From the NCBI RefSeq assembly GCF_014297365.1, contig NZ_JACOQD010000001.1, positions 1,426,001 through 1,490,000 of the forward strand: 64,000 nucleotides of DNA, in the 5' to 3' direction. The notes beneath the pieces were generated by a model. It was not told the DNA's origin and did not search any database. It saw only the letters and a program-made list of their open reading frames with translations. Below, one piece after another: positions 27,547 to 36,349 of the stretch (position 1 is its first letter; the number at the start of each line of letters is the position of its first letter). The DNA is from Winogradskyella echinorum (lineage in GTDB: Bacteria > Bacteroidota > Bacteroidia > Flavobacteriales > Flavobacteriaceae). Both the position numbers and the translations under genes were made by a program.

Positions 27547-28617
27547 TTAATTTAAGCTTTCAGATAATTTTAAAACGTCAGATAAAACACCTCTTGCTGT
27601 AACAGTGTTTCCAGCACCAGCACCTTGTATAACAAGAGGTTGTTGGTTATATCCTTCTGTATATAATTCAAATAAAGTATCAGATCCTTTTAGTTGACCT
27701 AGAGAAGAGGATTTAGGTTCTGATACTAATTTTACTTCTAATGAGTTTTTTGCAATATCTAGTTCTCCTAAGTAACGCAATACAGATCCTGAACTTTGAG
27801 AATTTTTATTTTTTTCGAAAATGGGATTTAGCTCTATTGAACGCTCAATAAATTGCTCTAAAGTTGTTTTTTCATGTAATTGCTGAGGAACTAAAGATTC
27901 TACCTTTACATCGTTAAGTTCTGTTTTTACGCCTAGTTCCCTGGCTAGAATTAGCAACTTTCTTGCAACATCTTTACCAGATAAATCTTCTCTAGGATCG
28001 GGTTCGGTTAATCCTTCTTCTAAGGCCGTATGTAATATTTCATTAAATGGTATTTGTTCTTCTGAAAATCTATTAAAAATATAGCTTAGAGACCCAGAAA
28101 AAACACCCCTTATTTTTGTAATGTTGTCTCCAGATTGATAAAGGTTTCTAACGGTTTCAATAATTGGTAATCCCGCACCTACGTTAGTTTCATACAAAAA
28201 CTTTTTATGGTTTCTTTTTAAAACGTTTCTTAAGTTTTTATAGAAATTAAAACTTAAGGTATTCGCTATTTTATTTGCTGAAATTATATGAAATCCATTA
28301 TTAATTAACAGTTCGTAATTATAAACAAACGTTTCACTTGCTGTAACATCAATGGCAATTCTATTTTCTAATTTATTAGAATTAAAATGTTCAATAATTT
28401 CCTCAATCTTATAAGGAGTGGAAACATTTTTAAAATCAGCTGACCAATTTTTGCTAGTATGGTTGCCAAAAAGTGCCTTTTTAGAATTAGCAATTGCAGA
28501 TAATTGTAATTCTAATTGCTGATCTTCTATTAATCTATGGTTAATTTCCTGAATCTGATCGATTAGTGTAGAGCCTACATTTCCTATTCCGAATATTACT
28601 AGGTTTACGGTTGTCAT
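27547..28617 (-). CDS. hom: Homoserine dehydrogenase
   Basis: Reduces aspartate semialdehyde to homoserine with NAD(P)H, feeding methionine synthesis. The 356-residue protein has the N-terminal dinucleotide fold VNLVIFGIGNVGSTLIDQI, VTASETFVYNYELL, ISANKIANT, the catalytic-domain signature FLYETNVGAGLPIIETV, RGVFSGSLSYIFNRF and GLTEPDPREDLSGKDVARKL with the active-site Asp/Lys, ending in GAGAGNTVTARGVLSD. It resembles the dehydrogenase half of ThrA and lacks an ACT domain. First gene after the SAM riboswitch, hence a methionine-dedicated copy. Confidence 0.95.
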   Translation of the reverse strand: MTTVNLVIFGIGNVGSTLIDQIQEINHRLIEDQQLELQLSAIANSKKALFGNHTSKNWSADFKNVSTPYKIEEIIEHFNSNKLENRIAIDVTASETFVYNYELLINNGFHIISANKIANTLSFNFYKNLRNVLKRNHKKFLYETNVGAGLPIIETVRNLYQSGDNITKIRGVFSGSLSYIFNRFSEEQIPFNEILHTALEEGLTEPDPREDLSGKDVARKLLILARELGVKTELNDVKVESLVPQQLHEKTTLEQFIERSIELNPIFEKNKNSQSSGSVLRYLGELDIAKNSLEVKLVSEPKSSSLGQLKGSDTLFELYTEGYNQQPLVIQGAGAGNTVTARGVLSDVLKLSESLN

Positions 28618-28702
28618 TTTTTTAGTTTATTAAATTATTTAAACCAAAAGTCAAGCACTTTTTAAAAAGTACGCTTAATAGAAAAATGTTATGAAGAAAA
28701 TT

Positions 28703-28724
28703 CTAACTACAGATGAGTAATTAG
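28703..28724 (-). terminator. Candidate expression-platform terminator of the SAM riboswitch
   Basis: Minus-strand stem CTAATTAC / GTAGTTAG (8 pairs, one G-U) with a 6-base loop, then AATTTTCTT. It begins seven bases after the P1 3' strand, where a SAM-controlled terminator is expected. The stem is AT-rich, so strength is uncertain. Confidence 0.4.
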
Positions 28725-28730
28725 TTTTGA

Positions 28731-28853
28731 GTTATCTATCCGAAATTTGCAAAAAATGACTTGCTTTTTCAAGTAGAATTTAGCACCTTCTTAGTAATTC
28801 TAAGGGTTGCTAAGGCTTCACAGGGTCTAATCCCTCCACCTTTCTTGATAACA
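28731..28853 (-). ncRNA. SAM-I (S box) riboswitch upstream of the methionine operon
   Basis: Read on the minus strand, P1 is GTTATC / GATAAC (28852-28847 with 28736-28731). The core holds the conserved S-box strings CAAGAAAGGTGGAGGGA, CCCTGTGAAGCC, TTAGCAACCC and GAAGGTGCTAAATTC in correct order, with P3 as CTTAG-AATTA-CTAAG and P4 as ACTTG / CAAGT. High S-adenosylmethionine should stabilise P1 and lower expression of hom-metZ-metH-metF. Confidence 0.93.
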
Positions 28854-28958
28854 TTTCAATAAGTTGTTGAACTTTGTTACCACAATATTCCGAAAGAAAA
28901 ATAGAATAAGCAAATTTTATTGACGTTATTTCAAGGTAATGATATTACTTTTTAATTG

Positions 28959-28966
28959 TAACTTTG
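28959..28966 (+). promoter_or_regulatory. -7 element of the HupE-like gene (TAACTTTG)
   Basis: TAACTTTG fits TAnnTTTG, 20 bases before the ATG at 28987; this supports the shorter start over an in-frame codon at 28939. Confidence 0.5.
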
Positions 28967-28986
28967 ATTACCCAAACACAGTAATT

Positions 28987-29583
28987 ATGTTAGAAAATTT
29001 TTGGTTTAATGTAAAATATGGCATTAACCATGTACTAGATCCTAACGGCTATGACCATGTACTTTTTTTAATGGTATTGGCTGTTCCTTATGTATTTAAA
29101 GATTGGAAACGCGTACTATTGTTAGTCTCCATGTTTACTCTTGGCCATACGTTATCATTGGTTTTAGCAGCTTATGGTATAGTGAGTGTTAATGGTGAGT
29201 TAGTTGAGTTTTTAATTCCTGTAACCATTTTAATTGCAGCTATATACAATGTGTTTACTGCGGGTAAAAATGCAAAAAATAATAAAATAAACCTGCTATT
29301 TCTTACCACCTTATTTTTTGGGATTATACATGGCTTTGGTTTTGCAAGAGAATTTAAAATGTTTGCCGGTCAATCTGAAAATAGAATTGAACTTCTAATA
29401 GAGTTTGCTTTAGGTATTGAAATTGCTCAAGTAATTATTGTATTTGTTGTTTTATTTTTAGGATTTTTATGTCAAACAATCTTCAGGTTTTCGCGTCGCG
29501 ATTGGATTATGGTATTATCTTCTATTGTTATAGGATTAATAATACCGATGATTCTAGGAAGCGAATTATTGAGTAATACTTAA
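28987..29583 (+). CDS. HupE/UreJ-like integral membrane protein
   Basis: A 198-residue membrane protein with about six helices. NHVLDPNGYDHVLFLMVL near the start, LGHTLSLVLA and GIIHGFGFAREF carry the conserved His and Asp residues of the HupE/UreJ family, whose members are linked to nickel or cobalt transport for hydrogenase and urease. No hydrogenase or urease gene is nearby, so the metal role is not supported by context. The ATG at 28987 is used because a -7 promoter element lies between it and the upstream in-frame ATG. Confidence 0.8.
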   Translation: MLENFWFNVKYGINHVLDPNGYDHVLFLMVLAVPYVFKDWKRVLLLVSMFTLGHTLSLVLAAYGIVSVNGELVEFLIPVTILIAAIYNVFTAGKNAKNNKINLLFLTTLFFGIIHGFGFAREFKMFAGQSENRIELLIEFALGIEIAQVIIVFVVLFLGFLCQTIFRFSRRDWIMVLSSIVIGLIIPMILGSELLSNT

Positions 29584-29678
29584 AGTTTGGTTAAATTTTA
29601 CGGATTGTAAATTGGTTATAAAATACGAACCATTTATATTCGTTATTTTACAGGCCTATTTTTTTAAGATAATAATTA

Positions 29679-30107
29679 ATGTCAAACACTAAACAGTTAC
29701 GTTACGATAAAGCTTATTTGCGCATTGCTAAAGAATGGGGCAAGCTTTCTCATTGTAAACGTAAGCAAGTAGGTGCACTTATTGTTAAAGATAGGATGAT
29801 AATTTCTGATGGTTATAATGGTACACCTACAGGTTTTGAAAATTATTGTGAAGATGATGAAGGTTATACCAAATGGTATGTGCTACATGCAGAAGCTAAC
29901 GCAATATTAAAAGTAGCTTCATCAACCCAATCTTGTAAAGGAGCAACTTTGTATATTACATTATCTCCATGTAAGGAGTGTAGTAAGTTAATCCATCAGG
30001 CTGGCATAATTCGTGTAGTATATCAACAGGGATATAAAGATGATTCTGGCTTGCAATTTTTAAAAAAAGCAGGGATAGAGTTAGAACATATTGAAGATTT
30101 AAATTAA
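29679..30107 (+). CDS. Deoxycytidylate (dCMP) deaminase family protein
   Basis: Likely converts dCMP to dUMP for thymidylate synthesis. The 142-residue zinc deaminase has CKRKQVGALIVKD, the long dCMP-deaminase loop YNGTPTGFENYCED, HAEANAIL (zinc His and catalytic Glu) and LSPCKECSKL (two zinc Cys). The loop separates it from the tRNA deaminase at 62854. It lies 13 bases upstream of the S41 protease gene. Confidence 0.9.
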   Translation: MSNTKQLRYDKAYLRIAKEWGKLSHCKRKQVGALIVKDRMIISDGYNGTPTGFENYCEDDEGYTKWYVLHAEANAILKVASSTQSCKGATLYITLSPCKECSKLIHQAGIIRVVYQQGYKDDSGLQFLKKAGIELEHIEDLN

Positions 30108-30120
30108 GATTCCTATTTAG

Positions 30121-31743
30121 ATGGGAAATAATATGGCAACTAAAAATAAATACATACCACTTATTATTGGTGTTGCAATTGCAGTAGGAGTTACTATTGG
30201 CGGTAAGTTAAGTTTTACAGATACATCGGATAATCTGTTTACAACCAATAGTAAAAAAGACAAGCTCAACCGATTAATAGATTATATCGATTATGAATAC
30301 GTAGATGAAATTAATACAGATAGCATAGTTGATGTAACTGTAAATGGTATTTTAGATAATTTAGATCCGCATTCAACTTATATTCCAAAAGAAGATTTAG
30401 CCCGAATTACGGAAAGTATGAAAGGTGATTTTGTTGGTATAGGAATTAACTTCTATCCTTACAGAGATACTATAGCTGTTATAAAACCTACAGAAGGTGG
30501 TCCTAGTGAGCGTGCAGGTATTATAAGTGGAGATAGAATCTTATACGCAGATGGTGATACTATTTTTGGTCGTAGTAATATTACCAATGACCTAATTACC
30601 AAAAAACTTAAAGGAGAAAAAAACTCTAAAGTAAAGCTTACCGTTTACAGAAAAGGGGAGAATGAATTATTAGAGTTTGAGATAAAACGAAAAAGCATAC
30701 CAATTAAAAGTGTAGAATCTGCATATATGTTATCTGATGAGTTAGGTTTTATAAAAATTAATCGTTTTGCAGAATCTACCTATAAAGAGTTTAAACAAGC
30801 TTTAGATGACCTCCAAGACCAAGGAGCTACAAAGTTGGTTTTGGACTTGCGTGATAATCCAGGCGGATTTTTAGGTGTAGCAGAGCAAATTGCAGATGAA
30901 TTTTTGGAGGATGACAAACTCATTCTTTTCACAAGAGATAAAAAAGGAAGAGAGGAAAGAACCTATGCTACAAGTAGAGGAGATTTTGAAGATGGTGAAA
31001 TTTATATTTTAATTAATGAAAATTCTGCATCTGCAAGTGAAGTTATTGCTGGAGCACTACAGGATAATGATAGAGGTATTATTGTAGGAAGGCGTTCTTA
31101 TGGTAAGGGTTTAGTACAGCGAGAAATGGCTTTAGGTGATGGTAGTGCTGTTCGTTTAACGGTATCTCGCTATTATACACCAACAGGTCGTTCTATTCAA
31201 AGACCATATACTAACGGAGACAGTAGAGGTTATCATAACGACTACTACAAACGTTTAAGAACAGGGGAGCTAGTAGATGAAGAAAGTATAGAAGTTGATG
31301 ATTCTCTAAAATTTACCACACCAAAAGGTAAGGTTGTTTATGGAGGAGGAGGTATTATTCCAGATGTTTTTGTGCCTGTAGATCGTTTGTTCGAAAATGA
31401 AACTATTAATTATCTCCGAAGAAGAGGACATTTTGGTTTTTTTGTTTTTGAAGAATTAGATAAAGATCGCAGCATATATGCAAATGTAACTAAATACGAT
31501 TTTATTAATAATTTTGAAGTTAGCGATGATATCGTTGTACGCTTTCAAGAATTTATTAATAGAAAGGAAAGCACTAATATCACTTTTGTAGCTTATAATG
31601 ATGAAATTAAACGTATTATAAAAGCTACGCTTGCCCGTCAATTATATGATGATAATGCTTTTGAAGAAATTATCAATAAAGAAGATGTTATGGTGCAAGA
31701 GGTGATTCTACTCAGTACTCAATATCCTGATTTTAAGCAATAA
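30121..31743 (+). CDS. C-terminal processing peptidase (S41) with PDZ domain
   Basis: A periplasmic, membrane-anchored serine protease of 540 residues. One N-terminal membrane helix (about 10-30), an N-terminal helical part with LDNLDPHSTYIPKEDL, a PDZ domain (about 95-185, GIGINFYPYRD ... GPSERAGIISGDRI), and the S41 core with LRDNPGGFLG, the nucleophile segment NENSASASEVIAG at about 300-312 and the catalytic Lys in RSYGKGLVQ. The start may be the ATG at 30121 or at 30133. Probable operon partner of the dCMP deaminase, though functions are unrelated. Confidence 0.93.
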   Translation: MGNNMATKNKYIPLIIGVAIAVGVTIGGKLSFTDTSDNLFTTNSKKDKLNRLIDYIDYEYVDEINTDSIVDVTVNGILDNLDPHSTYIPKEDLARITESMKGDFVGIGINFYPYRDTIAVIKPTEGGPSERAGIISGDRILYADGDTIFGRSNITNDLITKKLKGEKNSKVKLTVYRKGENELLEFEIKRKSIPIKSVESAYMLSDELGFIKINRFAESTYKEFKQALDDLQDQGATKLVLDLRDNPGGFLGVAEQIADEFLEDDKLILFTRDKKGREERTYATSRGDFEDGEIYILINENSASASEVIAGALQDNDRGIIVGRRSYGKGLVQREMALGDGSAVRLTVSRYYTPTGRSIQRPYTNGDSRGYHNDYYKRLRTGELVDEESIEVDDSLKFTTPKGKVVYGGGGIIPDVFVPVDRLFENETINYLRRRGHFGFFVFEELDKDRSIYANVTKYDFINNFEVSDDIVVRFQEFINRKESTNITFVAYNDEIKRIIKATLARQLYDDNAFEEIINKEDVMVQEVILLSTQYPDFKQ

Positions 31744-31747
31744 TCAA

Positions 31748-32356
31748 TTAGTGCATTTTATCATGTACTTTGGTGTGTTTACCACCATTCCATAAAGTTA
31801 AAATATCTGTAGCAACATGTGCACCACTTCCACTAGCTATAGCGAACTGGCTACGCCAACCTGCTAAAGTACCAGCAACATATAGATTTTCTTCAATAAG
31901 ATGATCTGTGTTTTTTAACCAGATTCTATTTTTCTCAGGTACAGCTCTTGGATGAGGTTCAATATAATTCTCTAAACCATCAATGTTGATTAGGTCTGTA
32001 TAACCTACCGTAATCACTACAATTTTAGTATGGTATGTGTTTTTATTTGTAGTTATTAAAAAACCTTTAAGTTGCTTCTCTATTGCAGTTACTTTTTCGT
32101 TTTCAATTTGATTTACATGAGGGTATAAATCATTAAGTTGTTGCTTACCATTTTTTAAAATTTCAGCACCTAAAGTACCAGGAGTTAAACCTAAAACATT
32201 ATTGAATAAAGCATTTTGAAGATGTGATGTTTTTTGATGTGTAATAATGGCGATTTCTTTGTTTTTAGCAAATTCTTTATCTTTTGCCGAACCCAAAACT
32301 AGTGCACAAGACATGCCTGCAGCTCCACCACCAATAATTAAAACATCTAAAGTCAT
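31748..32356 (-). CDS. Short FAD-dependent pyridine nucleotide-disulfide oxidoreductase-like protein
   Basis: A 202-residue protein resembling the FAD domain of thioredoxin reductase: LDVLIIGGGAAGMSCALV at the N-terminus and LYVAGTLAGWRSQFAIASGSGAHVATDIL at the C-terminus. The NADPH-binding insert and the redox CxxC of true thioredoxin reductases (about 310 residues) are absent; the middle segment is too short for both. The reading frame is intact, so it is a compact family member, not a pseudogene. Its start overlaps the stop of the small membrane protein gene (TAATG). Activity is unknown. Confidence 0.8.
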   Translation of the reverse strand: MTLDVLIIGGGAAGMSCALVLGSAKDKEFAKNKEIAIITHQKTSHLQNALFNNVLGLTPGTLGAEILKNGKQQLNDLYPHVNQIENEKVTAIEKQLKGFLITTNKNTYHTKIVVITVGYTDLINIDGLENYIEPHPRAVPEKNRIWLKNTDHLIEENLYVAGTLAGWRSQFAIASGSGAHVATDILTLWNGGKHTKVHDKMH

Positions 32357-32556
32357 TAACGTTGCTTGTTTAATGTTTCTATTTTCTTAGATATTCTTAG
32401 AATTTGTAATAGAATAATTGCACATAATCCAGCAACTATAGTAATAACTGCTGTAAAACTTTCACCTTCCAAAAGTGCATCAAAGTTTAACTTTGTTACA
32501 TTAAAAATAATGAGCGCTACTGCAATTATTGATAAAATAAGTGTAAATATTTTCAT
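32356..32556 (-). CDS. Small two-helix membrane protein
   Basis: A 66-residue protein with two hydrophobic segments (IFTLILSIIAVALIIFNV and AVITIVAGLCAIILLQIL) and a basic C-terminus. No family recognised. ATG at 32556 is preferred to a TTG 42 bases upstream, which would extend the frame into marC. It is 10 bases downstream of marC and translationally coupled to the FAD protein, so the three probably form one unit. Confidence 0.7.
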   Translation of the reverse strand: MKIFTLILSIIAVALIIFNVTKLNFDALLEGESFTAVITIVAGLCAIILLQILRISKKIETLNKQR

Positions 32557-32566
32557 GTTTAAAATT

Positions 32567-33148
32567 TTAAGCCAATAACTCTTTAATATTATGAGCAAAT
32601 AATTTTACGGCTATTGCTAACAAAATTACGCCAAAAACTTTTCTTATTATGTTAATACCATTAGGACCAAGAATTTTTTCAATCTTGGCAGAAGTTTTTA
32701 AAACAATATAAATTACTATGACATTGCATATTACAGCAATGATTATATTCTGAATTGCAAACTCAGCACGTAACGATAATAGTGTAGTTAAACTTCCTGG
32801 ACCTGCAATTAGTGGGAAAGCTAATGGAAAAACAGAAGCAGTAATGCCACCATCTTCATCATCTTTATATAAGGTTATACCCAAAATCATTTCTAGTGCA
32901 ATAAAAAATAGAATAAATGCTCCAGCAACAGCAAACGAGTTAACGTCTATTCCTATTAGAGATAATAAACTTTGCCCTAAAAACAAAAAAACAATCATAA
33001 TTACACCAGCAATAAGTGATGCTTTTTCACTTTGTATATGTCCAACTTTTTTGCGTAAATCAATAATAATCGGAATGTTTCCGATGATATCTATAACAGC
33101 AAATAATACCATAAAGGCGGTGAATATTTCTTTAAAATTTAATTGCAT
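32567..33148 (-). CDS. MarC family integral membrane protein
   Basis: A 193-residue protein with six hydrophobic segments and the MarC/UPF0056 features: FTAFMVLFAVIDIIGNIPI at the N-terminus, ALEMILGITLY in the middle and FPLAFPLIAGPGSLTTLL after the loop. The family is named for the mar locus but its transport substrate is not established. First gene of a three-gene minus-strand unit. Confidence 0.88.
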   Translation of the reverse strand: MQLNFKEIFTAFMVLFAVIDIIGNIPIIIDLRKKVGHIQSEKASLIAGVIMIVFLFLGQSLLSLIGIDVNSFAVAGAFILFFIALEMILGITLYKDDEDGGITASVFPLAFPLIAGPGSLTTLLSLRAEFAIQNIIIAVICNVIVIYIVLKTSAKIEKILGPNGINIIRKVFGVILLAIAVKLFAHNIKELLA

Positions 33149-33226
33149 GACTTGCGTTTTTTCAAATTTTTTGCAAAGGTGCGATATTATTAAAGATTTT
33201 CAATATTAAATTGTGGTTAAGTTTGG

Positions 33227-33234
33227 TATTTTTG
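33227..33234 (+). promoter_or_regulatory. -7 element directly before the DUF3109 gene (TATTTTTG)
   Basis: TATTTTTG ends 4 bases before the ATG at 33239, so the transcript would start at or next to the initiation codon. No clear -33 TTG. Confidence 0.45.
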
Positions 33235-33238
33235 TCGC

Positions 33239-33805
33239 ATGTTTCAACTCGGAAAAACCATAGTCTCAGAAGACATTATAGAAAAGGATTTTGTCTGTAA
33301 TTTATCTGCCTGCAAAGGCGCTTGCTGTATCGATGGAGATGCTGGTGCACCTTTAGATAAAGATGAGGTAAAAATACTTGAAGATATCTACCCTAAACTA
33401 AAACCGTTTCTAAGAAAAGAAGGAATTGATGCTATAGAAGCTCAAGGGACTTCAATAACTACTGCTTTTGGGGATTTGGAAACTCCACTTATTGATGGAG
33501 CCGATTGTGCCTACGTCATTTTCGATGAGAAAAATACAGCACTTTGCGCTATTGAAGAAGCATATAATCAAGGAGAAATTTCTTGGAAAAAGCCTGTGTC
33601 ATGTCATCTGTATCCAATTAGGGTTAGAGAATACTCTGAGTTTTCTGGTGTTAATTATGATAAATGGGAAATCTGTGATGATGCTTGTTCTCTTGGGAAA
33701 GAACTTCAAGTACCTGTTTACAAATTTGTAAAAGAAGCGCTTATTAGAAAATTTGGCGAAGATTGGTATGCTGAATTAGAGAAGGTTGCAGAAAAAATGA
33801 AATAA
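33239..33805 (+). CDS. DUF3109 family protein, cysteine-rich
   Basis: A 188-residue soluble protein with the DUF3109 layout: FVCNLSACKGACCIDGDAGAP with four cysteines near residues 21-33, then GADCAYV, ALCAIE, PVSCHLYPIRVREY and EICDDACSLG. The spaced cysteines suggest a metal or Fe-S site, as in related YkgJ-type proteins; the biochemical role is unknown. The promoter element abuts the start codon, hinting at a leaderless mRNA. Confidence 0.85.
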   Translation: MFQLGKTIVSEDIIEKDFVCNLSACKGACCIDGDAGAPLDKDEVKILEDIYPKLKPFLRKEGIDAIEAQGTSITTAFGDLETPLIDGADCAYVIFDEKNTALCAIEEAYNQGEISWKKPVSCHLYPIRVREYSEFSGVNYDKWEICDDACSLGKELQVPVYKFVKEALIRKFGEDWYAELEKVAEKMK

Positions 33806-33928
33806 TTATATAGCTATCAGTATTCTAAATATTCTGATTTTACAGAATTTTCTTCCAACTATACATTTCTAACAATAGGATTTAGAAAAATAGCTTAATT
33901 TTTCGGTTTAATCATTTAAATACCAGCT

Positions 33929-36331
33929 ATGAAAGTTAAGTTGTTAACGTTATTTGTCTTGTTCTATTCTTTTAAAACTATTGCGCAAATTACTAAAACA
34001 GAAGCCTTTACTGTAGGCACAAAAATTACATTTTACCCAAATCAATGTGGTAATTCAATTCCAGAAGCCACTGATAAACTTACATTTTGTGATAACAGCG
34101 ATAACCTCGGTGTTGTAGAACGAAGTTATGGTCTAAACGATAGAGGAGTAAGACATATGTTACCTAATTATTATAACAATGATGAGTATTATGTTACTCG
34201 TGAAGGATTGTCAATTAGAAATGTAGATGGTACTTGGGAGAATATTCCTAATATCGCAATACCAACATATAATACCCAAGGAGACTGGACAAATACCGCA
34301 ACTATACGTAATGGACTAGTTTTACCAGATGGAAAAGTCATTATACAGGCATCTAATGCAAATTATGGCTTTAATATATACGATAGAGTACAAAAAACCT
34401 TAAGTCCTGTTAATTTTCCTAATAACCGATACCCATATTTATTTGCCTATGATGCTACTAGAGGCGTTACTTGGATTATAGCATATGGAGGTGGTGCAAA
34501 TGGTCGCTACTTATTTTCTTATGACGGAGCTAGTTTAACTCCTGTTATAGAATTAACAACTGCAGGTAATGTTAGTGCTAGTGTAGATACTTCTACACTA
34601 ATATATAATGATGATCATTTGTATATAGCAAGTATAAATGGCTTGTTTAAAATTAATGTCACCAACTTTGCTACCACACCATATAATTCTTCTACCACTC
34701 CAAGTTTACCTTTTGATAGAGTAAATGATTTACAGTTTGATACTAATGGTTATCTATGGTTGGCAATAAGTAATGGTAGTTCTGATGGCGGCATAGTAAA
34801 ATTTGATGTTGCAGCGGAGACCTATGATATGTATCAGTTAGTTTCAGAAACTAATGCAGCTGTAAATTACGCTTTTCAAAATGTGGCTATTAGCGATAAT
34901 GATGAGATTTGGGTAAATGCATCTAATTATTCTGGTTTAATGGAATTGTCATTTACAGGAAATACTCCCAATTGGGATTTATTGCCGTTGTCCGAAATAT
35001 CAACATTAAATTTTCCAATGACTTATAATCCAAGTGAAATTTACTTCAGAAATAATCAGTTTTATTTTACATCGATAGACTTTTCTTCAGGGAGTACCAG
35101 TAATTACGAAGTTTTAATTAATGCCAATGATATATGGTCTGGTAGAAATGATAATGAGGATGGTAATCTGTCTAACAGAATGAATAGACGATTTACCTAT
35201 AATATGCCAGATAATAATGGTGGTGTATGGTGGTTTAATGGTTACGACGATGTGGTTATATACAGAGATGCAAATGATGAACACCAAACTATTGATATTG
35301 AAAATCTAAGTTTATTTGGTGTTGTGGATGATGATGATAATGCAATTGTAAGAGGTGGAAGTCCGATTGAGTTGAAAAAAATTAATTTTCCAAATGCGAC
35401 TTCTTTTCAGACAATGACCAATCAAGCAACAGATATGAAACGTGTTGCAGATCAGATTTGGGTTTTTGATAGATCAAATAAAAGAATCGATGTTTATAAA
35501 GATGATGCTTTTGTCATTTCATACAATTTAGACGAAGATTGGTACCAAAATGCTAATTATTTTGCAATAGATGATAATGCTGATGTTTGGTTTATGAGAT
35601 ATACAGGCACTTTAGAAATAAAGAAGTTTAATATTACTACACTTTCGTCTACAACTTACGATTTATCATCTGTTGGGAGTTTTACTCCAAAAAAAATAGT
35701 GGCTGCTCCAAATGGTGGTGTTTGGTTTCTTGGTCCTACTGCGGCAGTTTATGAAGAATCTGGTGTTTTTTACGAATTTAAAGCAGCAGATTATGTAGAA
35801 ATTTATAATCTTAAAGATATTGTAATAGATACTAACGGAAAAGCATATTTGCTAACCAATGACAATGCATCAATTACAACTATAGAAAATCCGACCGATG
35901 TTAACCCTACTCTTACCAATGTTAGTTTAGAGAATGCCAATTCTGTGATGCCTGCTTTAGATCACTACAGACCAACGGCATTAGCAATAGATAGTGAAGG
36001 CAGTCTTTGGACACACGCCTCTGTTACTGCATTTAAACTTATTGATAATGATTTAGCAACCGAGTATATATCTTATCCAGAGGTTTTAAGTATAGCAACC
36101 GCAGAGATAGAAGCCGATATAAATATCTATCCAAATCCAGTAAACAGTAAAATTTATGTTGCTTCTAATCAATCAATTAGTAGGTTGCAGCTGTTTGATG
36201 TTGTTGGTAAACAAGTTGCAAGTGTTAGATCTAAAGACAATTTGGATGTAAGTCATTTAAAATCTGGAATGTACATATTAAAAATTGATATAGATAGTGC
36301 AACACATACACAAAAAATTATTATTAATTAA
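33929..36331 (+). CDS. Secreted beta-propeller protein with T9SS sorting domain
   Basis: An 800-residue protein with a signal peptide (MKVKLLTLFVLFYSFKTIAQ), a long region of Reg_prop-like propeller repeats (for example VNDLQFDTNGYLWLAISNG and ATAPNGGVWFLG-type strands) and a C-terminal type A T9SS domain from about residue 730 (NIYPNPVNSKIYV ... SGMYILKIDID). It should be exported and surface-attached. Unlike the 12164 regulator it has no membrane helix or HTH. The gene 18 bases downstream is likely cotranscribed. Ligand unknown. Confidence 0.88.
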   Translation: MKVKLLTLFVLFYSFKTIAQITKTEAFTVGTKITFYPNQCGNSIPEATDKLTFCDNSDNLGVVERSYGLNDRGVRHMLPNYYNNDEYYVTREGLSIRNVDGTWENIPNIAIPTYNTQGDWTNTATIRNGLVLPDGKVIIQASNANYGFNIYDRVQKTLSPVNFPNNRYPYLFAYDATRGVTWIIAYGGGANGRYLFSYDGASLTPVIELTTAGNVSASVDTSTLIYNDDHLYIASINGLFKINVTNFATTPYNSSTTPSLPFDRVNDLQFDTNGYLWLAISNGSSDGGIVKFDVAAETYDMYQLVSETNAAVNYAFQNVAISDNDEIWVNASNYSGLMELSFTGNTPNWDLLPLSEISTLNFPMTYNPSEIYFRNNQFYFTSIDFSSGSTSNYEVLINANDIWSGRNDNEDGNLSNRMNRRFTYNMPDNNGGVWWFNGYDDVVIYRDANDEHQTIDIENLSLFGVVDDDDNAIVRGGSPIELKKINFPNATSFQTMTNQATDMKRVADQIWVFDRSNKRIDVYKDDAFVISYNLDEDWYQNANYFAIDDNADVWFMRYTGTLEIKKFNITTLSSTTYDLSSVGSFTPKKIVAAPNGGVWFLGPTAAVYEESGVFYEFKAADYVEIYNLKDIVIDTNGKAYLLTNDNASITTIENPTDVNPTLTNVSLENANSVMPALDHYRPTALAIDSEGSLWTHASVTAFKLIDNDLATEYISYPEVLSIATAEIEADINIYPNPVNSKIYVASNQSISRLQLFDVVGKQVASVRSKDNLDVSHLKSGMYILKIDIDSATHTQKIIIN

Positions 36332-36349
36332 TTCATAAAACTACTAAAA

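Larger units (their letters stand above)
28618..28986. other. 369-base divergent spacer holding the SAM-I riboswitch and the HupE promoter
   Basis: The minus-strand half is the hom leader: riboswitch 28731-28853, a possible terminator 28703-28724 and a second self-complementary segment near 28650-28675 before the ATG. The plus-strand end holds the -7 element of the HupE-like gene. No reading frame of note. Confidence 0.6.

Noticed and set aside
31748-32356. FAD protein as a frameshifted thioredoxin reductase pseudogene
   Set aside because: The frame is open from start to stop, both FAD motifs are intact, and the stop and start are coupled with neighbours.
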